Source: Euzebya sp. (GTDB lineage: Bacteria; Actinomycetota; Nitriliruptoria; Euzebyales; Euzebyaceae). From it: a stretch of DNA of 37,868 nt. Shown one piece after another: positions 7,981 through 16,034 of this stretch (position 1 is the stretch's first letter; every line of letters begins with the position of its first letter). Location of the stretch: contig NZ_CAXQBR010000025.1 of the NCBI RefSeq assembly GCF_964222135.1, forward strand, positions 1 to 37,868. The letters run 5' to 3'. Both the position numbers and the translations under genes were made by a program. The notes under the pieces are model-generated. The model was not told the DNA's origin and made no database searches. It saw nothing but the letters and a program-made list of their open reading frames with translations.

Positions 7981-9347
7981 GGCTCGTCGCGGGTGCGTCC
8001 GAGGACCCAGCCGACCAGCAGGACGTCGATGCCGAGGAGCGAGATGGCGAGGGGGATCACGACGCTGCGCACGGCACCGGTCCCGTCGGACTCGTCGACC
8101 ACGAGGGGTCGGGGGGACGGCGTCGGCGTGGCCGACGACGGCGGTTCGCGGCCGGCGTCGACGACGATCTCCGCGCCGGCGTCCTCGGTCGGGCTGGCGG
8201 TCGACCGGTCGGGGTCGATCGTCGCGATCGGCGGCGGCGGCTCGGTGACCGTCGCGGCCGGGAGGACCTCCTCGACCGGCTGCACCTGCCCGAGGGCGCC
8301 CGGGTCGGCCGCCGGGTCGGCGGAGGTGGCGGCGGGGTCTGCCGGCGGGGTCGTGGGAGGCGGTTCCGGCGGTGGGCCCGACGGGATCGGCGCCGCGGGG
8401 AGCCCCTCCACGGCCGCGGCCAGGTCGAGGCGCCCGACCCCGGCGCCGACGTCCACCGCGGTGTCGGCCAGCCGGGCGCGGATGTCGTCGGCCTCGAGAC
8501 CCGCCCCGGCCAGCATCGCCGCGCCCGCCGCCACGATCGGCGTCGCGAACGAGGTGCCGTCCGCCTTCGCGTACCGGCCCTCGTACCAGGTCGACAGGAT
8601 CGACACGCCCGGCGCGAACAGGGTCCGGTCGTCGACGTTGGAGTCCTCCCACACCCGGTCCTCGTCGTCGGTCGCCCCGACGACGACCACTGGGGCGTCG
8701 ACGTCGTACGGCGTCCGGTCGTCGGCGTCGTTCCCGGCCGCGGCGACCACGACCAGCCCGGCGTCGGCGGCCTCCTGGACCGCGCGCTGCACCTCGGTGT
8801 CGGCGACCAGGGACAGCGACAGCAGGCTGTCGCGGGCCTCGACCTCGGCGAGGGACAGGTTGATCACGTCGGCGCCGTGGTCGATCGCGTGGCGTATGCC
8901 CGCCGCCACCAGGTCGCTGGTCCCCCGGCCCTGGGCGTCGAGGACCCGGATCGGCATGACGCTCGCCCGCGGCGCGGCGCCGGCGACCCCGCGCGCGTTG
9001 TCCGCGTTGGCGACGATGATCCCCGCGACGAGCGTGCCGTGGCCCTGCGGGTCGTCGGGCGGGGTGTCCGGCTCGACCAGGTCGACCCCCTCCACCAGAC
9101 GCCCCACCAGGTCCGGGTGGTCGAGGTCCACGCCGGTGTCGAGCACCGCGACCACGGCGTCCTCGCCGCGGCGGAGGTCCCACGCCTCGTAGGCCCGGAC
9201 GACGTTCAGGTGCGTCTGCTGCGTGACCAGCGGGTCGTTGGGGACCGCCGCGGCGACGAGCACCACCAGTCCGAGCACGCCGGCCAGCACCCCCGGGGCC
9301 ACTCGCCGGAGGCGGGCCGACCGGTCGGCTCTGCGGGCGGTGCGCAC
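7977..9347 (-). CDS. Membrane-anchored subtilisin-like (S8) protease
   Basis: 456 aa from GTG 9347; no strong ribosome site is visible, so the start is tentative. A signal or anchor helix lies at about residues 16-35. The catalytic triad is intact: Asp70 (VLDTG), His103 (GHGT) and Ser266 (GTSFATP), with oxyanion Asn206 (AAGND). A Pro/Ala/Thr-rich linker (about 305-420) leads to a C-terminal membrane helix (about 428-448) and a short basic tail. This plan matches mycosins (MycP), the proteases of ESX type VII secretion, but no ESX gene is in the window. It lies 71 bp downstream of proB on the same strand and may share the obg-proB transcript. Expected site: extracytoplasmic, membrane-tethered. 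Confidence 0.88.
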   Translation of the reverse strand: MRTARRADRSARLRRVAPGVLAGVLGLVVLVAAAVPNDPLVTQQTHLNVVRAYEAWDLRRGEDAVVAVLDTGVDLDHPDLVGRLVEGVDLVEPDTPPDDPQGHGTLVAGIIVANADNARGVAGAAPRASVMPIRVLDAQGRGTSDLVAAGIRHAIDHGADVINLSLAEVEARDSLLSLSLVADTEVQRAVQEAADAGLVVVAAAGNDADDRTPYDVDAPVVVVGATDDEDRVWEDSNVDDRTLFAPGVSILSTWYEGRYAKADGTSFATPIVAAGAAMLAGAGLEADDIRARLADTAVDVGAGVGRLDLAAAVEGLPAAPIPSGPPPEPPPTTPPADPAATSADPAADPGALGQVQPVEEVLPAATVTEPPPPIATIDPDRSTASPTEDAGAEIVVDAGREPPSSATPTPSPRPLVVDESDGTGAVRSVVIPLAISLLGIDVLLVGWVLGRTRDEP

Positions 9348-9418
9348 ACCGACAAGGATCGCAGGGTCGGCGCCGGTTCGCCCGGACCCGCCGGCCAGGG
9401 GTGGGAGACCGGGTGCGC

Positions 9419-10534
9419 TCAGCCGATCAGAACGAGCTGGTCGCGGTGGAGCACCGGGCGGGCGCCCTCGGCCCCGAAGCGGTCGACGAGCACGTCGGTG
9501 GGGCGGCCCTTCATCGCCTCGACCACGTCGGCGTCGAAGGCCACGATGCCGCGCGCCACCGGCCGGCCGTCTGGTCCGACCAGGTCCACGGCGTCGCCCG
9601 CGACGAAGTCCCCCTCCGCGGCGGTCACCCCGATGGCCAGCAGCGACGCGCCGTTCTGGCTGAGCGCCCGGACCGCACCCGCGTCGACGTGCAGGCGGCC
9701 GGTCGGCTGGTGCGCGAAGGCCAGCCACAGCCGGCGGGAGTCCGGTCGCTTGCCGGTCGGCGGGAACCAGGTGCCGACGGCGCGTCCCTCGGCGACGTCG
9801 GTGATGACATCCGGACGCCGACCGCGGGCGATCACGCAGTGCGCGGCGCTGAACGTGGCGATCCGGGCCGCTTCCAGCTTCGTCGCCATCCCGCCCCGGC
9901 CCAGGCCGGAGCTGCTCGGGCCGGCGTGGCGGGCGTCGAGGGCGGCGAGGTCCGGCACCACGTCGATCACCGGTGCGCCGCTGGCCGGGTCGCCGTCGTG
10001 CAGGCCCTCGACGTCGCTCAGCAGGACCAGCAGCCGGGCGTCGAGCATCGACGCCACCAGGGCGGCGAGCCGGTCGTTGTCCCCGAAGCGGAGCTCGTCG
10101 GTGACCACGGTGTCGTTCTCGTTGACGACCGGGACCGCGCCCATGCGGAGGAGCTCGGACACCGTGGTGCGGGCGTTGAGGTAGCGCTGGCGGTCGATGA
10201 CGTCGTCGGGGGTGAGCAGCACCTGGCCGCAGGGCAGCCCGTGGCGGGCGAGCGCGGTCGCGTAGGCGTGGACGAGGGCGCCCTGGCCCACGCTGGCCGC
10301 GGCCTGCAGGCGGCCGAGGTCCTCGGGGCGGCGGTCGAGGCCGAGCGGGCGGAGCCCCGCGGCCACCGCGCCGGAGGAGACCAGGACGACGTCGACGCCG
10401 TCGCCGACCAGCGCGGCGATCTGGGCGCACACGGCCTCGACGACGTCGCGGTCGAGCCCGCCGTCGGCCGCGGTGAGCGTCGACGAGCCCAGCTTGACCA
10501 CGACCCGTCCGGGCCGGTCGTAGCGACGGGTCAC
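9419..10534 (-). CDS. proB: Glutamate 5-kinase
   Basis: 371 aa, the normal length for the two-domain enzyme. It phosphorylates glutamate to gamma-glutamyl phosphate, the first step of proline synthesis, in the cytoplasm. The amino acid kinase domain begins VVVKLGSSTLTA and carries LVSSGAVAAG, the LLTPDDV region, NENDTV and GRGGMATKLEAA. A C-terminal PUA domain occupies about residues 275-371. The GTG start (10534) overlaps the obg stop by 4 bp (GTGA), so translation is probably coupled to obg. obg-proB is a conserved actinobacterial pair. proA, often the next gene, is replaced here by a protease gene. Confidence 0.95.
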   Translation of the reverse strand: MTRRYDRPGRVVVKLGSSTLTAADGGLDRDVVEAVCAQIAALVGDGVDVVLVSSGAVAAGLRPLGLDRRPEDLGRLQAAASVGQGALVHAYATALARHGLPCGQVLLTPDDVIDRQRYLNARTTVSELLRMGAVPVVNENDTVVTDELRFGDNDRLAALVASMLDARLLVLLSDVEGLHDGDPASGAPVIDVVPDLAALDARHAGPSSSGLGRGGMATKLEAARIATFSAAHCVIARGRRPDVITDVAEGRAVGTWFPPTGKRPDSRRLWLAFAHQPTGRLHVDAGAVRALSQNGASLLAIGVTAAEGDFVAGDAVDLVGPDGRPVARGIVAFDADVVEAMKGRPTDVLVDRFGAEGARPVLHRDQLVLIG

Positions 10535-12021
10535 GGCCGCCGCGAGCCGGGGTCGTCGTCGGCCGGCGGGTCGTCGGCCGCCGGGACGTCGATCTCGACG
10601 GGGCCGTCGGGCACGGTGACGTCGACCTCCTCGTCGTCGTCCCAGCCGGCGTCGAGGTCGGCGTCGTCGGCGACGTCCCACTCCTCGGGCTTGAAGGTGA
10701 AGACCGTCCCCGCGATCTCGACGTCCTCGCCGGGCTGGGCCCCCGCCTCCGCCAGCGCCGCCTCGACCCCGGCCCGCTGGAGACGGCCCTGCAGGTAGGC
10801 GACCGCGTCGACGTTGCCGAGGTCGAGCTGGGTCACCCAGCGCTCGATGCGGTCCCCCACGACCCGCCAGCCGACCTCGCCGCCGCCCAACCCGACCTTG
10901 ACGACGGAGAAGTCCGGGCCGCTGCGCTGCTGGCGCGGGCGGAGGACCGGTCGCGCGGTGGGCTGGGGGTGGTCGGGGTCACGCCGTTCCGCCCGCGCCT
11001 GGCGGACCAGGTCGGCCAGGCGCCAGCGCAGCGCCTCGACGCCCTCCCCCGTCACCGCCGAGCCGCTGAGGACCTCCCAGCCCGCCTCCTCGAGCTCCGG
11101 GCGGATCAGCGCGGCCATGTCCGGGTCCGCGTCGACCTTGTTCAGCCACACGATCGCGGGCCGGTCGACCAGGTCGGACTCGTAGGCGCGCAGCTCGGCG
11201 AGCACGACCTCGAGGTCCTCGGCCGGGTTCCGCTGCTCGTAGCGCCTGGTCGGGTGGTCGTCGTCCGCCGCCGCGTAGCCCGAGGCGCAGTCGAGGACGT
11301 GGACCAGGGCCCCGGCCCGCTCCACGTGGCGGAGGAACTCGTGGCCGAGGCCGCGTCCCTCCGCCGCCCCCTCGATCAGGCCCGGCACGTCCGCGACCAC
11401 GAAGTCGAGGTCGTCGGCCGTCACCACGCCGAGGTTCGGCTGGAGGGTCGTGAACGGGTAGTCGGCGATCTTCGGCTTCGCCGCCGACAGCCGGCTGATG
11501 AGCGACGACTTGCCGCCGTTCGGGAACCCGACCAGGGCGACGTCGGCGACGAGCTTCAGCTCGAGGGTGACCCACCGCTCCTCCCCCGCCGCGCCGAACT
11601 CGTGGAAGCGGGGCGCGCGGCGCTGCCGGGTCCGGAACGCGGCGTTGCCGCGGCCGCCTCGGCCGCCGGCGGCGACCACCACCTCCTGGCCGTCGACGAG
11701 GAGGTCGGCGATGACCTCACCGGTCTCGGCGTCGGTGACCACCGTGCCGACCGGGACGGCCAGGACCTCGTCGTCCCCCCTCGCGCCGTGGCGCAGGTCA
11801 CCGGAGCCGTTGGCGCCGTTCCCGGCCTTGCGGTGGGGGCGGAAGTGGAAGTCGACCAGGGTGGCGAGCTGGTGGTCGGCGACGACCAGGACGTCACCGC
11901 CGCCGCCACCGTCGCCGCCCTCGGGCGGGCCCTTCGGCTCGTACGGCTGGCGGCGGAACGAGGTGACGCCGTCACCGCCCTTGCCGCCCCGCACGTTGAT
12001 CTTGACCTGGTCGACGAACAT
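10531..12021 (-). CDS. obg: GTPase Obg/CgtA
   Basis: 496 aa. This essential GTPase binds the 50S subunit and takes part in ribosome assembly and stress control. The Gly-rich Obg fold occupies about residues 1-158 (RGGKGGDGVTSFRRQPYEPK). The G domain shows G1 GFPNGGKSS (165-173), G3 DVPGLIEGA and G4 NKVD. A C-terminal OCT domain (about residues 375-450) marks the Gram-positive/actinobacterial form, followed by a short acidic tail rich in Asp and Pro. ATG 12021 is preceded by a minus-strand TACGCT box 9 nt upstream, suggesting a very short or absent leader. It normally follows rplU-rpmA directly; here about 8 kb of other genes lie between. Confidence 0.96.
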   Translation of the reverse strand: MFVDQVKINVRGGKGGDGVTSFRRQPYEPKGPPEGGDGGGGGDVLVVADHQLATLVDFHFRPHRKAGNGANGSGDLRHGARGDDEVLAVPVGTVVTDAETGEVIADLLVDGQEVVVAAGGRGGRGNAAFRTRQRRAPRFHEFGAAGEERWVTLELKLVADVALVGFPNGGKSSLISRLSAAKPKIADYPFTTLQPNLGVVTADDLDFVVADVPGLIEGAAEGRGLGHEFLRHVERAGALVHVLDCASGYAAADDDHPTRRYEQRNPAEDLEVVLAELRAYESDLVDRPAIVWLNKVDADPDMAALIRPELEEAGWEVLSGSAVTGEGVEALRWRLADLVRQARAERRDPDHPQPTARPVLRPRQQRSGPDFSVVKVGLGGGEVGWRVVGDRIERWVTQLDLGNVDAVAYLQGRLQRAGVEAALAEAGAQPGEDVEIAGTVFTFKPEEWDVADDADLDAGWDDDEEVDVTVPDGPVEIDVPAADDPPADDDPGSRRP

Positions 12022-12030
12022 GGCCCGGCC

Positions 12031-12114
12031 AGCGTAGCCGGGACCCCTCCCCCTCCCGGCCGAGCGGCAGGTCCACCTCGGGGCGGATGTGCCCAGGTCG
12101 GGATCACGTGACCC
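12031..12114. promoter_or_regulatory. obg / lipoprotein divergent control region
   Basis: Minus strand TACGCT (12036-12031) is a -10 candidate ending 9 nt before the obg ATG. TCACGTGA (12104-12111), extended to a 14-bp near-palindrome (12101-12114), lies 7 bp before the ATG of the divergent lipoprotein and may be an operator. No factor can be assigned. Confidence 0.4.
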
Positions 12115-12121
12115 TGTGGGC

Positions 12122-13582
12122 ATGGCACGCACCACCCTCGTCCTGCTGGTCCTGGTCCTCGTCGGCTGCACCGCCTCCGATCCCGACGCCGGCGGCTCGG
12201 ACGCCAGCGAGCCCGCGCCGACCGAGCGACCGGCCGCGTCGTCGTCGCCGAGCCCGTCGGAGGGGCCCATGTCGGAGGGGCCCACGTCGGAGAGCCCGGT
12301 GACCGAGGCGCCCACCGGGACCGCGAGCGAGGACCCCGGGGCGGCGGACACCGGCGCGGTGGACTCCCAGCTCGCGTTCGTCCTCGGCGTGCTCGACGGC
12401 GCCGAGGTGGACCGGGAGACCTACGACGAGCGCTTCGCGCAGGTGTTCACAGACCAGCTGCCGTTCGAGCAGTTCGCCGCGACCCTCGACCAGGTGACCG
12501 CGCTGGCGCCGTTCACGCTGGGTGAGGAGCGGTCCCGGGACGGCTCCGGTCTGGTCGTCGAGGCCACCGCGTCCGACGGGACCGAGCTGGTGATCACCCT
12601 CCACGTCGACGCCGAGGGCCGCATCGATGGCCTGCTGCTGAGCCCCGGCGAGCCGCCCACCCTCGACGAACCCGTCACCTCGCTGCAGGACGCCGTCGAC
12701 CGCCTGGCCGCGATGGGTCAGCTGCACCTGGCCGCCTCCACCGTGGAGGGGACCACCTGCACCACCGACGTCGGCGTCGCGGCCGACCAGCCCGCTCCGA
12801 TCGGGTCGGCGTTCAAGCTCTACGTCCTGGCCGCGGTCGTCGACGCCGTCGACGCGGGCGAGCTGGCGTGGACCGACTCCGTCGAGCTCGCGGAGTCCGA
12901 CAAGAGCCTGCCGTCCGGCGTGCTGCAGGACCGTCCGGCGGGCAGCCCGGTCAGCATCGCCGAGGCCGCGGAGCTGATGATCTCCATCTCGGACAACACC
13001 GCCACCGACCTGCTCATCCGCGCCGTCGGCCGGGATGCCGTCGAGGCGGCGCAGGCGGCCTACGGCCACGCGGACCCCTCCCTCAACACGCCCTTCCCGA
13101 CCACCCGGGAGCTGTTCGTGCTGAAGGCCGCGGACCCGGAGGTCCAGCAGGCGTGGGTCGACGGCGACGAGACGACCCGCCGCGCGGTGCTGGACGACCT
13201 GGCCGGCGAGCCGCTGCCACCGGTCACCACGTTCACCGGCGACCCGGTCCGGCCGGCGGAGATCGAGTGGTTCGCCTCCCCCGAGGACCTCTGCCGGGTC
13301 CTCGCCGCCCTGCACGTCCGGTTCGACGACCCCGGCATGGCCCCCCTCCGCGGGATCCTCACGACCAACCCGGGCATCCCGGACGAGGAGGGCCGCTGGG
13401 AGGAGATCCTGTTCAAGGGCGGGTCCGAGCCGGGCGTGGTCGCGGGCGCGTTCCTGGTCACCGGCGCCGAGGGCGGGACCTACGCCCTCACCGCGTCGGT
13501 CCTCGACCCCGCGGCCCCGCTCGACGAGATCGAGGCGGTCCTGCTGATGGGCGCGGCGCGGGACCAGCTGCCGGCGGGATGA
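12122..13582 (+). CDS. Lipoprotein with class A beta-lactamase-like domain
   Basis: 486 aa. The ATG at 12122 gives a lipoprotein signal, a hydrophobic run ending in the lipobox LVGC with Cys16 as the lipidated residue. A Ser/Pro/Glu-rich linker (17-80) includes a SEGP repeat. An NTF2/DUF3887-like segment (about 81-175) precedes a serine beta-lactamase fold. The fold has S229-A-F-K232 (SxxK), S290-D291-N292 (SDN) and K432-G433-G434 in place of KTG. I do not see the omega-loop ExxLN that class A enzymes need for deacylation, so efficient penicillin hydrolysis is doubtful. The plan resembles mycobacterial LpqF. It should sit on the outer face of the membrane; a role as an esterase, peptidase or penicillin-binding sensor is possible. 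Confidence 0.85.
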   Translation: MARTTLVLLVLVLVGCTASDPDAGGSDASEPAPTERPAASSSPSPSEGPMSEGPTSESPVTEAPTGTASEDPGAADTGAVDSQLAFVLGVLDGAEVDRETYDERFAQVFTDQLPFEQFAATLDQVTALAPFTLGEERSRDGSGLVVEATASDGTELVITLHVDAEGRIDGLLLSPGEPPTLDEPVTSLQDAVDRLAAMGQLHLAASTVEGTTCTTDVGVAADQPAPIGSAFKLYVLAAVVDAVDAGELAWTDSVELAESDKSLPSGVLQDRPAGSPVSIAEAAELMISISDNTATDLLIRAVGRDAVEAAQAAYGHADPSLNTPFPTTRELFVLKAADPEVQQAWVDGDETTRRAVLDDLAGEPLPPVTTFTGDPVRPAEIEWFASPEDLCRVLAALHVRFDDPGMAPLRGILTTNPGIPDEEGRWEEILFKGGSEPGVVAGAFLVTGAEGGTYALTASVLDPAAPLDEIEAVLLMGAARDQLPAG

Positions 13583-13609
13583 CCCCTGCCGGCCCCGTCC
13601 CCGAGTTCT

Positions 13610-13655
13610 CAGATCTGAGCCACAGCTCCGCCGGCGCCACCAGGTCCCAGATCTG
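13610..13655. repeat. 46-bp direct repeat, copy 1
   Basis: This 46-bp unit begins and ends with the palindrome CAGATCTG. An identical copy starts 72 bp downstream. It lies 27 bp after the lipoprotein gene's stop. Confidence 0.9.
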
Positions 13656-13681
13656 CGGTCCCGCTCTGCTGAGGTGATCGC

Positions 13682-13727
13682 CAGATCTGAGCCACAGCTC
13701 CGCCGGCGCCACCAGGTCCCAGATCTG
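13682..13727. repeat. 46-bp direct repeat, copy 2
   Basis: Identical over all 46 bp to 13610-13655, with 26 bp of unrelated sequence between the copies. The four AGATCT cores lie at 13611, 13649, 13683 and 13721, so they are spaced 38, 34 and 38 bp apart. Confidence 0.9.
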
Positions 13728-13761
13728 AGGGTCCGGTCGCCCGACACGGGCGCGCACGGCC

Positions 13762-13767
13762 TAGCCT
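13762..13767 (+). promoter_or_regulatory. -10 box for the hydroxyacid dehydrogenase
   Basis: TAGCCT ends 9 nt before ATG 13777, which has no Shine-Dalgarno. This fits a leaderless or near-leaderless transcript, as at several other genes in the window. Confidence 0.45.
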
Positions 13768-13776
13768 GCGACGGCG

Positions 13777-14709
13777 ATGGCTGATCCCTCCACCGCCCTG
13801 CCCGTCGCGGTCCGCCCCGCCGGCACCCGCTCGCACCTGCAGGACGCCGTCCGCGAGGCCGGCGGCCGCCTGGTCGACCCCGACGAGGCCCGCATGGTCG
13901 TGTGGACCGACGTGTCGGACACCGAGGGGCTCCGCCAGCTCCTCGTCGACGCCCCGCAGGTCGAGGTGGTGCAGCTGCTGTGGGCGGGCGTGGAGTCCTT
14001 CGCTGCCGAGGGCCTCTTCGACGATGGCCGGACCTGGGCGTGCGGCAAGGGCGTGTACGCGGACCCGGTGGCCGAGCACGCCATCGCGATGTTGCTGGCG
14101 CTCATGCGGGATCTTCCGGCTCGCGCCCGCGCGACCAGCTGGGGACCGCAGTGGGGCACGTCGCTCATCGGCGGGCGGTTGACCGTGCTCGGGGGCGGCG
14201 GGATCACCGAGTCCCTGCTCGGCCAGCTCGCCGGCTTCGACGTCGACGTGACCGTGGTGCGCCGCTCGGCGGCGCCGATGGAGGGGGCGGCCCGGGTGGT
14301 GTCGCCGGACGCGACGCTCGAGGCGATCGGCGACGCGGACGCGGTCGTGCTGGCGCTGGCCCTGACCGACGAGACGCGCGGGGTGATCGACGCCGAGGTC
14401 CTCGCGGCGATGCGCGACGACGCGTGGCTGGTCAACGTCGCGCGCGGACCGCACGTGGTGACCGACGACCTGGTGACCGCCCTGCGCGACGGCGTGATCG
14501 CCGGCGCGGCCCTCGACGTCACCGACCCCGAACCCCTGCCCGACGGCCACCCCCTGTGGACGCTCGAGAACTGCCTGATCACCCCCCACACCGCCAACAC
14601 CGAGGCGATGGCCGTCCCGCTGATCGCCGCCCGGGTGCGGGCGAACGTCCAGCGCATGACCGCGGGTGAGCCGCTCATCGGGCTCATCGACGCCGAACTC
14701 GGCTACTGA
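13777..14709 (+). CDS. D-2-hydroxyacid dehydrogenase (NAD-binding)
   Basis: 310 aa. The NAD-binding half follows the D-isomer 2-hydroxyacid dehydrogenase pattern: a Gly-rich nucleotide loop near residue 140 (LTVLGGGGITESLL), the substrate-side VNVARG-x-x-VV segment near 227, LDVTDPEPLPDGHPLW near 250 and the catalytic His in ITPHTAN near 273. The N-terminal 100 residues form the smaller catalytic domain and include VQLLWAGVESF. It is soluble. The substrate (glyoxylate, hydroxypyruvate, phosphoglycerate or other) cannot be read from the sequence; the short N-terminal domain resembles GhrA-like enzymes. It lies just upstream of a zinc dehydrogenase on the same strand, possibly as a redox pair. 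Confidence 0.88.
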   Translation: MADPSTALPVAVRPAGTRSHLQDAVREAGGRLVDPDEARMVVWTDVSDTEGLRQLLVDAPQVEVVQLLWAGVESFAAEGLFDDGRTWACGKGVYADPVAEHAIAMLLALMRDLPARARATSWGPQWGTSLIGGRLTVLGGGGITESLLGQLAGFDVDVTVVRRSAAPMEGAARVVSPDATLEAIGDADAVVLALALTDETRGVIDAEVLAAMRDDAWLVNVARGPHVVTDDLVTALRDGVIAGAALDVTDPEPLPDGHPLWTLENCLITPHTANTEAMAVPLIAARVRANVQRMTAGEPLIGLIDAELGY

Positions 14710-14728
14710 ACGTGCCATGGCGGTTCAG

Positions 14729-14747
14729 CCCCCCGGGGGGCCCGGGG
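14729..14747. other. GC palindrome between two dehydrogenase genes
   Basis: CCCCCCGGGGGG followed by CCCGGGG lies 20 bp after the hydroxyacid dehydrogenase stop and about 50 bp before the next start. It could be a weak terminator or attenuator. There is no loop and no U-tract. Confidence 0.3.
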
Positions 14748-14797
14748 AGGGCGTGGGCAACCACCGCTCGACCCCAACCCCCACGAGGAGCCAGATC

Positions 14798-15979
14798 ATG
14801 AAGGCAGCTGTGTGGCACGGCCCCGGCGACGTCCGGGTCGACACCGTGCCCGACCCGACCATCTCCGAGCCGACCGACGCGATCCTGCGGATCACGACCA
14901 CCGGGCTGTGCGGCTCGGACCTGCACCTCTACGACGTCTTCGGCCCGTTCATGTCCGAGGGCGACATCCTCGGCCACGAGCCGATGGGCATCGTCGAGGC
15001 GGTGGGCTCCGGCGTGACGGACCTGTCGGTCGGCGACCGCGTCGTCGTGCCGTTCCAGATCGCCTGCGGGCACTGCTTCATGTGCGACCGGGGGTTGCAG
15101 ACCCAGTGCGAGACCACCCAGGTGACCGAGGAGGGGATGGGCGCCGCCCTGTTCGGCTACACCAAGCTGTACGGCGCGGTCCCCGGCGGGCAGGCCGAGC
15201 TGCTGCGCGTCCCCCACGCCGACTACGGCCCCATCAAGGTGCCCGACGGCGTCGACGACGAGCGCTACGTCTACCTCTCCGACGTGCTCCCCACCGCCTG
15301 GCAGGCCGTCGAGTACGCCGACATCCCCGAGGGCGGCACGGTCGCGGTGCTCGGACTCGGCCCGATCGGCGACATGGCCTGCCGCATCGCCCAGCACCGG
15401 GGCGCCGGCACGGTCATCGGCATCGACCTGGTGCCCGAGCGGCTGGCCCGCGCCGCCGCCCGCGGCGTGACGACCCTCGACCTGCGCGAGCACGACGACC
15501 TCGGCGCCGCCGTCAAGCAGCTCACGCAGGGCCGTGGCGCCGACTCGGTCATCGACGCGGTGGGGCTCGAGGCGCACGGCTCGCCCGTGACCGAGCTCGC
15601 GCACAAGATGACGCAGATGATGCCCGACGCGATCGCCGAGCCGTTCATGAAGAAGGCCGCGATGGACCGCCTCGGCGCGCTCCTCCCCGCGATCGACATG
15701 ACCCGTCGCGGCGGCACCCTCAGCCTGATCGGCGTCTACGGCGGCATGGCCGACCCGCTGCCGCTGCTGACGATGTTCGACAAGCAGCTCACGATCCGGA
15801 TGGGCCAGGCGAACGTCAAGCGGTGGGCCGACGACATCATCCCGCTGCTCGGCGACGACGACCCGCTCGGCGTCGACGACTTCGCGACCCACCGCCTGCC
15901 CCTGGCCGACGCGCCGAAGGCCTATGAGATGTTCAAGGAGAAGGACGACGGCGCCGTGAAGGTCCTCTTCAAGCCGTAG
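14798..15979 (+). CDS. Zinc-dependent alcohol/aldehyde dehydrogenase
   Basis: 393 aa medium-chain dehydrogenase. ATG 14798 has GAGGAG eight bases upstream. Catalytic zinc ligands are visible as C38 (GLCGSDLH) and H60-E61 (GHEP). The structural zinc cluster is C90-C93-C96-C104. The NAD(P) loop LGLGPIG lies near residue 182. The long C-terminal part, with LLPAIDMTRRGGTLSLIGVY and QANVKRW, matches the glutathione-independent formaldehyde dehydrogenase-like subgroup often annotated as threonine or sorbitol dehydrogenase-like. It acts in the cytoplasm; the real substrate is uncertain. It is convergent with metB across a long inverted repeat. Confidence 0.9.
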   Translation: MKAAVWHGPGDVRVDTVPDPTISEPTDAILRITTTGLCGSDLHLYDVFGPFMSEGDILGHEPMGIVEAVGSGVTDLSVGDRVVVPFQIACGHCFMCDRGLQTQCETTQVTEEGMGAALFGYTKLYGAVPGGQAELLRVPHADYGPIKVPDGVDDERYVYLSDVLPTAWQAVEYADIPEGGTVAVLGLGPIGDMACRIAQHRGAGTVIGIDLVPERLARAAARGVTTLDLREHDDLGAAVKQLTQGRGADSVIDAVGLEAHGSPVTELAHKMTQMMPDAIAEPFMKKAAMDRLGALLPAIDMTRRGGTLSLIGVYGGMADPLPLLTMFDKQLTIRMGQANVKRWADDIIPLLGDDDPLGVDDFATHRLPLADAPKAYEMFKEKDDGAVKVLFKP

Positions 15980-15993
15980 CGGACCGGAACGGG

Positions 15994-16034
15994 GGCGTCG
16001 ACCTCGGACCCCCTAGAGGTCCCGGGTCGACGCC
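15994..16034. terminator. Long bidirectional inverted repeat
   Basis: Two 17-nt arms (15994-16010 and 16018-16034) pair with two mismatches around a 7-nt loop. The TAG stop of the minus-strand metB gene (16013-16015) is inside the loop. The plus-strand dehydrogenase ends 15 bp earlier. This is one of the most stable stems in the window; no U-tract. Confidence 0.65.
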
